From Streptococcus suis (GTDB taxonomy: Bacteria > Bacillota > Bacilli > Lactobacillales > Streptococcaceae), in the NCBI RefSeq assembly GCF_019856455.1, contig NZ_CP082205.1, positions 2,418,001 to 2,482,000 of the forward strand: a stretch of DNA of 64,000 bases. Direction: 5' to 3'. The stretch's first letter is position 1; the number at the start of each line of letters is the position of its first letter. Made by a program: the position numbers and the translations under genes. The notes beneath the pieces were generated by a model. It searched no databases. It had not been told where the DNA came from and worked only from the letters and a program-made list of their open reading frames with translations. Below, in pieces: positions 60,449 through 64,000 of this stretch.

Positions 60449-60583
60449 ATGGAAACACGTTTTTCTGAACTGTATTGCCTATTTGATATTGAACATACAT
60501 TTACAAGAAGGCTAACTAGTCTACAATCACGACTGGACCAAATTATTCTTACCCACAATTTACACTATTTTGAAATTAACTAG
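60449..60583 (+). pseudogene. Remnant of an IS982-like transposase C-terminus
   Basis: 44 codons, METRFSELYCLFDIEHTFTR then LQSRLDQIILTHNLHYFEIN and stop. This looks like the end of IS982-family transposases (FDIEHT...R..L..R..Q.IL..NL). No catalytic residues are left. The call is by pattern memory only. Confidence 0.5.
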
Positions 60584-60595
60584 TACCACGGGTAA

Positions 60596-60856
60596 CTACA
60601 TTATAAAGTGAAACTCAATTTCTATAATTTTGTTATCTTGAAAAATCGGCAAACAACTGAAAGTAATATTGGTTTGAGAAAATAAATTGGACAATATTAT
60701 TACGGTCTCTAAAAGATAATCTGTTATATTCACAAAATAATGATTTTTTTTGCTAGTTATATCAATAAAAGAAACATCAATATCTTTGCCATGAATATTC
60801 GACAAATGTTGTTTTACTTGCTCTAACAATGTATCAAGAAATATATTTTTTTCCAT
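60596..60856 (-). CDS. Hypothetical protein, 86 aa, divergent partner of the secreted protein
   Basis: Starts MEKNIFLDTLLEQVKQHLSN; AAAGGGAAGCG upstream. Predicted soluble alpha/beta (VNITDYLLETVIILSNLF, IIEIEFHFIM). AT-rich compared with the surrounding operon. I do not recognise it. It shares a 72-bp divergent promoter region with the secreted protein gene, so it may regulate, fold or protect against that protein; this is a guess from position only. Confidence 0.6.
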   Translation of the reverse strand: MEKNIFLDTLLEQVKQHLSNIHGKDIDVSFIDITSKKNHYFVNITDYLLETVIILSNLFSQTNITFSCLPIFQDNKIIEIEFHFIM

Positions 60857-60928
60857 AAAAACGCTTCCCTTTATTCAGAAATTATAGTATAATTATACCA
60901 TACAATCAATAAAAAGGAGTTTTCTATT
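60857..60928. promoter_or_regulatory. Divergent promoter region
   Basis: AATTATAGTATAATTATACCATAC provides TATAAT facing right and TATAAT/TATACT facing left within a near-palindrome. AAAAAGGAG lies before the right-hand ATG. One regulator could control both genes. Confidence 0.5.
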
Positions 60929-61387
60929 ATGAAGAAATGGATTTTCTCATTTATCTCAATATTAATTATTATTCTTCCATCAATGTCTGTACAAGCTATT
61001 ACATTGGGTTCGGACAATATCAGCCCTTACAGCACCTCCTATGGAAATGGCGGGGTATCTAAAATAGAAATAACAGGAAATAGAAATAACGTTTGGTGGT
61101 ATGTCAAACCGTCTACTTCTCACGCATACACTTTCAATGGGGGTATCAGCGTTTTATTTACAAATGGAACATCCGCTTATTATCCAATAACAAAATCTGG
61201 AAGAGGCGGCCAATCAGTAAGCGACATTATTTATCTAAACAAAAAAATCAAAAGAGTATCTCTGAATGGAATAGCCTATGGGTTAGGAGGTATCCAAATA
61301 ACACTTCCTAATTCAGAAACAAATAGTTATGCCGGTGGAGGATCAGGTATGTCAAAACCTAATGACACAATAATTGCCGTTGAATAA
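60929..61387 (+). CDS. Small secreted protein of unknown function (insertion cargo)
   Basis: 152 residues with a clear signal peptide (MKKWIFSFISILIIILPSMS, cleavage after VQA). The mature part is about 128 residues, rich in Gly, Ser, Asn and Tyr (YGNGGVSKIEITGNRNNVWW, FTNGTSAYYPITKSGRGGQS) and probably all-beta. It has no Cys, no sorting signal and no recognised domain. Short strands with repeated Gly would fit a lectin, toxin or inhibitor fold, but nothing identifies one. Strong ribosome site (AAGGAG). Carried on the segment that splits the nucleotidase gene. Confidence 0.7.
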   Translation: MKKWIFSFISILIIILPSMSVQAITLGSDNISPYSTSYGNGGVSKIEITGNRNNVWWYVKPSTSHAYTFNGGISVLFTNGTSAYYPITKSGRGGQSVSDIIYLNKKIKRVSLNGIAYGLGGIQITLPNSETNSYAGGGSGMSKPNDTIIAVE

Positions 61388-61438
61388 TTAATTACAAAAT
61401 ACTAAACACCAAACAAATTATAGTACATATACAAACCG

Positions 61439-61488
61439 AAATCAGTAAAAAAGTTCCATATTCCAAGGGACTTTTTTTTACTGGTTTC
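61439..61488. terminator. Bidirectional terminator
   Basis: A long hairpin AATCAGTAAAAAAGTtCC.../GGgACTTTTTTTTACTGGTTT with T runs on both strands, between the secreted-protein gene and the nucleotidase 5' fragment. Confidence 0.85.
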
Positions 61489-61513
61489 AGACCAGCTTCA
61501 GCGCTTGTCCTTT

Positions 61514-61636
61514 CTATCTGGCCACTTTCTCATTACCATCCCGAATGTTCGCAATCAGTTGCGCCTTCTTTGGAAAATTCTCCATGTAGGAATGCATATC
61601 ATTGGTATGGAGAATGCTGATATCTGTAAAATTCAT
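61514..61636 (-). pseudogene. Metallophosphatase/5'-nucleotidase, N-terminal part of the split gene
   Basis: 40 codons: MNFTDISILHTNDMHSYMEN, then FPKKAQLIANIR, then unrelated residues and a stop. HTNDMH is the first metal-ligand motif of the family and is just what the 56241-57487 fragment lacks. Joining NIR to HKKKGIPTFVFDSGD gives a normal protein. The start lies 1 bp after the stop of the 44-aa gene, so it was an operon member. Confidence 0.88.
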
Positions 61637-61637
61637 A

Positions 61638-61772
61638 CTATTTCTTCTTATTTTTTGCTTGTTTGAGCAATTCCTGCACACGCGCTTTTTTATCCTGCTT
61701 CACATTAGAATTCTTCTCATGATAGCGTGTCACCAGGGCCTTCCCCTTATCGTCTAATTGATATTTTCCCAT
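61638..61772 (-). CDS. Conserved small basic protein of the nrdD operon
   Basis: 44 residues, MGKYQLDDKGKALVTRYHEK followed by a Lys-rich tail (ARVQELLKQAKNKKK). GGAGAAAACA precedes the ATG. From memory, a similar peptide lies after nrdD in other streptococci. Function unknown. It links nrdD to the nucleotidase in the ancestral operon. Confidence 0.75.
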   Translation of the reverse strand: MGKYQLDDKGKALVTRYHEKNSNVKQDKKARVQELLKQAKNKKK

Positions 61773-61814
61773 TGTTTTCTCCTCTTTTTTTATCTCTTAT
61801 TTGTTTATAATAAA

Positions 61815-61842
61815 CTTCCACAGCTAACTGGAACTGTGGAAG
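61815..61842 (-). other. Hairpin between nrdD and the small protein gene
   Basis: CTTCCACAG and CTGTGGAAG pair across a 10-nt loop. No T run follows on the minus strand, so it is more likely an mRNA-stabilising or partial-attenuation structure than a terminator. Confidence 0.5.
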
Positions 61843-61864
61843 CTCTACATAGTCTGTTTATTAC

Positions 61865-64000
61865 TTATAAGCTCGACCCATTCATGTGTTTCACACGCGC
61901 CGAAATTTCCTTGTGACGGCCTTTTACCATCGGACGGGCCTGTGGATTGCCTAGATAACCACAAGTTCGTTTAACAACATCCACCGACTTAGGATCGCTA
62001 TTCCCGCAATTTGGACACTTGAAGCCACGCTCCGTCGGCTCAAAATCACCTTCAAAATCGCAAGCGTAACAATGGTCAATCGGAGTATTGGTTCCCAAGT
62101 AACCAACACGGTCATAAGCATAGTCCCAAACAGCTTCCAAGGCCTTTGGATTTTGTTGCAGCACAGGGTATTCACAGTAATGGATAAATCCACCACTGGC
62201 ACCTACAGCAGGATAAATTTTCTCAAAGTCCAGTTTTTCAAACGGTGTTGGATTTTTGCGTACATCATAATGGAAACTGTTAGTGTAATATTCTTTATCT
62301 GTAATGTCCTTAACGATGCCAAATTTCTCTGTATCCATACGGCAGAAGCGGTCTGTCAGGCTTTCAGATGGTGTCGAATAAACTGAGAAATGATAACCAT
62401 ATTCATCCGACCAATCTTCAACCAAGTTTTTCATTTTCTTGATAATATCCACCGTGAAATCTTTTGCCTCTGGGTTGTTCTCCCATTCGCCACCGTAAAA
62501 TACGGTTGCGACTTCATACAAACCAATGTACCCCAAAGATACGGTTGCTCGACGATTTTTAAAGACTTCATCTACTGCGTCTGTCTTAGCCAAGCGTTTG
62601 CCGAATGCTCCATACTGATAGAGAATTGGTGCATTGGCAGGTGTCGCCTCTTTCACTCGTTCCACACGATAGATCAGGGCATCCTTGGCAATGGCCATGC
62701 GTTCTGCAAAGATTTCCCAGAACTTATCCATATCTCCTGCAGACTCCATAGCAATCCGTGGCAGATTGACGGTCACGACACCCAAGTTCATCCGACCAGA
62801 TGTCACATCCTGCCCATTTTCATCCTTCCAGCCTTGAAGGAAAGAACGGCAGCCCATTGGCACCTTGAAAGAACCTGTCAACTCAACAATCTTATCATAA
62901 GAAAGCATATCTGGATACATACGCTTGGTTGCACATTCAATCGCCAATTGCTTGATGTCATAGTTTGGAGAATCTGGCTCCAAGTTCAAGCCACGCTTAA
63001 CTGTGAAAATCAGCTTAGGAAAGATAGCTGTCCGACCTTCGCGTCCCAGACCCTTGATACGAATGTTCAAAATCGCTTTTTGAATTTCTCGCTCAAACCA
63101 GGATGTTCCTAGGCCAAAACCGAGTGAGGTAAAGGGTGTTTGTCCATTGGAAGTAAAAAGGGTGTTAATTTCATACTCCAAAGACTGCATAGCGTCATAG
63201 ATGTCTTTTTGCGTTTTAGCACGCGCATATTCTTCTTGCTTGTCTGCTAACACCCAATCCTTGGCGTCTTTCAAATGCTTTTGGTAGTTAAGTTCCGCAT
63301 AGGGCGCCAAAACTTCATCAATACGGTCAGCTGAGCAACCACCATATTGACTAGAAGCCACATTGGCAATGATTTGTGAAATCTGAGCCGTAGCTGTTTG
63401 AATTGATTTTGGACTTTCTACATCCGCATTTCCTATCTTGAAGCCCTGTGCCAACATCCCTTTAAAATCAATCAAACAACAATTAGTCATTGGTGTATAA
63501 GGGCTGTAATCCAAGTCATGATAATGGATGTCCCCCTTTTGATGGGCATTGGCCACATGAGCTGGCAATAATTTGAGACCGATTGACTTGCCAACAATCC
63601 CCGCTGTCAAATCCCGCTGGGTGTTGAAAACATCCGCATCTTTATTAGCGTTTTCATTGACCACAGACTGGTCCTTGCTCAACAGCTTATGAATTTCAAA
63701 ATTAATATCGGTAGCCTGATGAAGGCGAAAATCACGGCGTGTTCGGTATTGAATATAAAGCTCCGCCAAATCATATAAATGAGCCTTTAACAATTCCTGT
63801 TCAACGACCGTTTGAATTTCGTAAATTTGAATATCTTTCTCAAATCGGCGACCAATTTCAGCCAAAACAGCTTCTAATACTATTTTCAAACCTGCTTCTG
63901 AAACAGGATGTTCTAATTCTTGGTTTGCCCGCCGAAGAGCAGAAAAAATCTTATCCTGGTCAAAGGATACTGTCCGTCCATCACGTTTCAAAACCAATAA
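61865..64000 (-). CDS. nrdD: Anaerobic ribonucleoside-triphosphate reductase, 5' end beyond the window
   Basis: Glycyl-radical enzyme reducing NTPs to dNTPs without oxygen. 712 codons are visible and the frame is still open at the right edge, so the apparent TTG start is not native. The ATP-cone allosteric domain opens with KRDGRTVSFDQDKIFSALRR. Active-site region: CCLIDFKGML and GGCSADRIDE. Four Cys form the C-terminal zinc site (HCYACDFEGDF, KCPNCGNSD), and the radical Gly is in RTCGYLGNPQARP. First gene of nrdD / 44-aa protein / nucleotidase / GNAT / nrdG; the operon is now split by the insertion. Confidence 0.96.
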   Translation of the reverse strand, partial: LLVLKRDGRTVSFDQDKIFSALRRANQELEHPVSEAGLKIVLEAVLAEIGRRFEKDIQIYEIQTVVEQELLKAHLYDLAELYIQYRTRRDFRLHQATDINFEIHKLLSKDQSVVNENANKDADVFNTQRDLTAGIVGKSIGLKLLPAHVANAHQKGDIHYHDLDYSPYTPMTNCCLIDFKGMLAQGFKIGNADVESPKSIQTATAQISQIIANVASSQYGGCSADRIDEVLAPYAELNYQKHLKDAKDWVLADKQEEYARAKTQKDIYDAMQSLEYEINTLFTSNGQTPFTSLGFGLGTSWFEREIQKAILNIRIKGLGREGRTAIFPKLIFTVKRGLNLEPDSPNYDIKQLAIECATKRMYPDMLSYDKIVELTGSFKVPMGCRSFLQGWKDENGQDVTSGRMNLGVVTVNLPRIAMESAGDMDKFWEIFAERMAIAKDALIYRVERVKEATPANAPILYQYGAFGKRLAKTDAVDEVFKNRRATVSLGYIGLYEVATVFYGGEWENNPEAKDFTVDIIKKMKNLVEDWSDEYGYHFSVYSTPSESLTDRFCRMDTEKFGIVKDITDKEYYTNSFHYDVRKNPTPFEKLDFEKIYPAVGASGGFIHYCEYPVLQQNPKALEAVWDYAYDRVGYLGTNTPIDHCYACDFEGDFEPTERGFKCPNCGNSDPKSVDVVKRTCGYLGNPQARPMVKGRHKEISARVKHMNGSSL

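Noticed and set aside
62390..63112. 240-codon open frame opposite nrdD
   Set aside because: It is antisense to a strongly conserved gene with no ribosome site; a shadow of nrdD codon usage.
1..64000. CRISPR arrays, cas genes, prophage or restriction-modification genes
   Set aside because: No regularly spaced identical repeats and no protein with such motifs were seen. The repeats present are BOX-like elements, IS copies and tandem duplications.

Overview
The window looks like the chromosome of a low-GC Streptococcus, most likely Streptococcus suis. The main reasons are a surface amylopullulanase of the ApuA type with its LacI-type regulator, a TroABCD/TroR manganese locus, an SntA-like LPxTG nucleotidase, BOX-like repeats, and streptococcal core genes (leuS, pepO, relA-dtd, prmA-rsmE, rarA, nrdD/nrdG). 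The species call is inference; no rRNA is present.

Layout. 1-6610: amylopullulanase (runs off the left edge) and its regulator, each promoter carrying a cre-like LacI/CcpA site. 6850-9683: a truncated amino-acid ABC ATPase, a BOX-like repeat split by IS copy A, and a secreted CHAP protein. 9864-22959: a beta-glucoside PTS operon on the minus strand (GH4, GH1, MupG-like, PRD regulator, IIB, IIA, DUF3284, IIC). It is damaged by an IS in IIB, an exact 2,862-bp tandem duplication containing a second IS, and a deletion in GH4. 23078-34177: leuS, pepO (IS copy D in its promoter), the Mn transporter and its DtxR-type regulator. 34191-42346: a bacteriocin-immunity-like cluster of microproteins and CPBP proteases with a RelBE-type module. 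It carries four identical-geometry LytTR-type operators and an adjacent LytTR regulator plus a frameshifted AgrC/ComD-type kinase. 42419-43495: a type I toxin-antitoxin-like locus and hairpin-rich repeats. 43557-54896: relA-dtd, the nucleotidase, prmA-rsmE-DUF554, a second type I-like locus, ASCH/DUF3013/MazG-like genes, rarA, a probable 6S RNA and tRNA-Lys. 54974-64000: the anaerobic ribonucleotide reductase operon (nrdD, a small protein, 5'-nucleotidase, GNAT, nrdG), in which a roughly 4-kb insertion splits the nucleotidase.

The most notable content is a 1,607-bp IS110/IS1111-type element present as five full copies and one partial copy. Because one copy interrupts a recognisable gene and others interrupt repeat ends, the exact boundaries, the target (TATAG^TCATT) and a probable AG/CT core can be read directly. 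The roughly 375-nt downstream non-coding end is rich in hairpins and holds short matches to both the target and the rejoined element ends, as expected of a bridge RNA. Both tandem duplications in the window have their breakpoint exactly at the right-end AG core, which suggests recombinase-driven off-target rearrangement.

Other themes are decay and regulation. At least eight genes are interrupted by frameshift, nonsense, deletion or insertion. Two homologous antisense-RNA loci have intact RNA promoters and terminators, but their toxin frames are broken by repeats.
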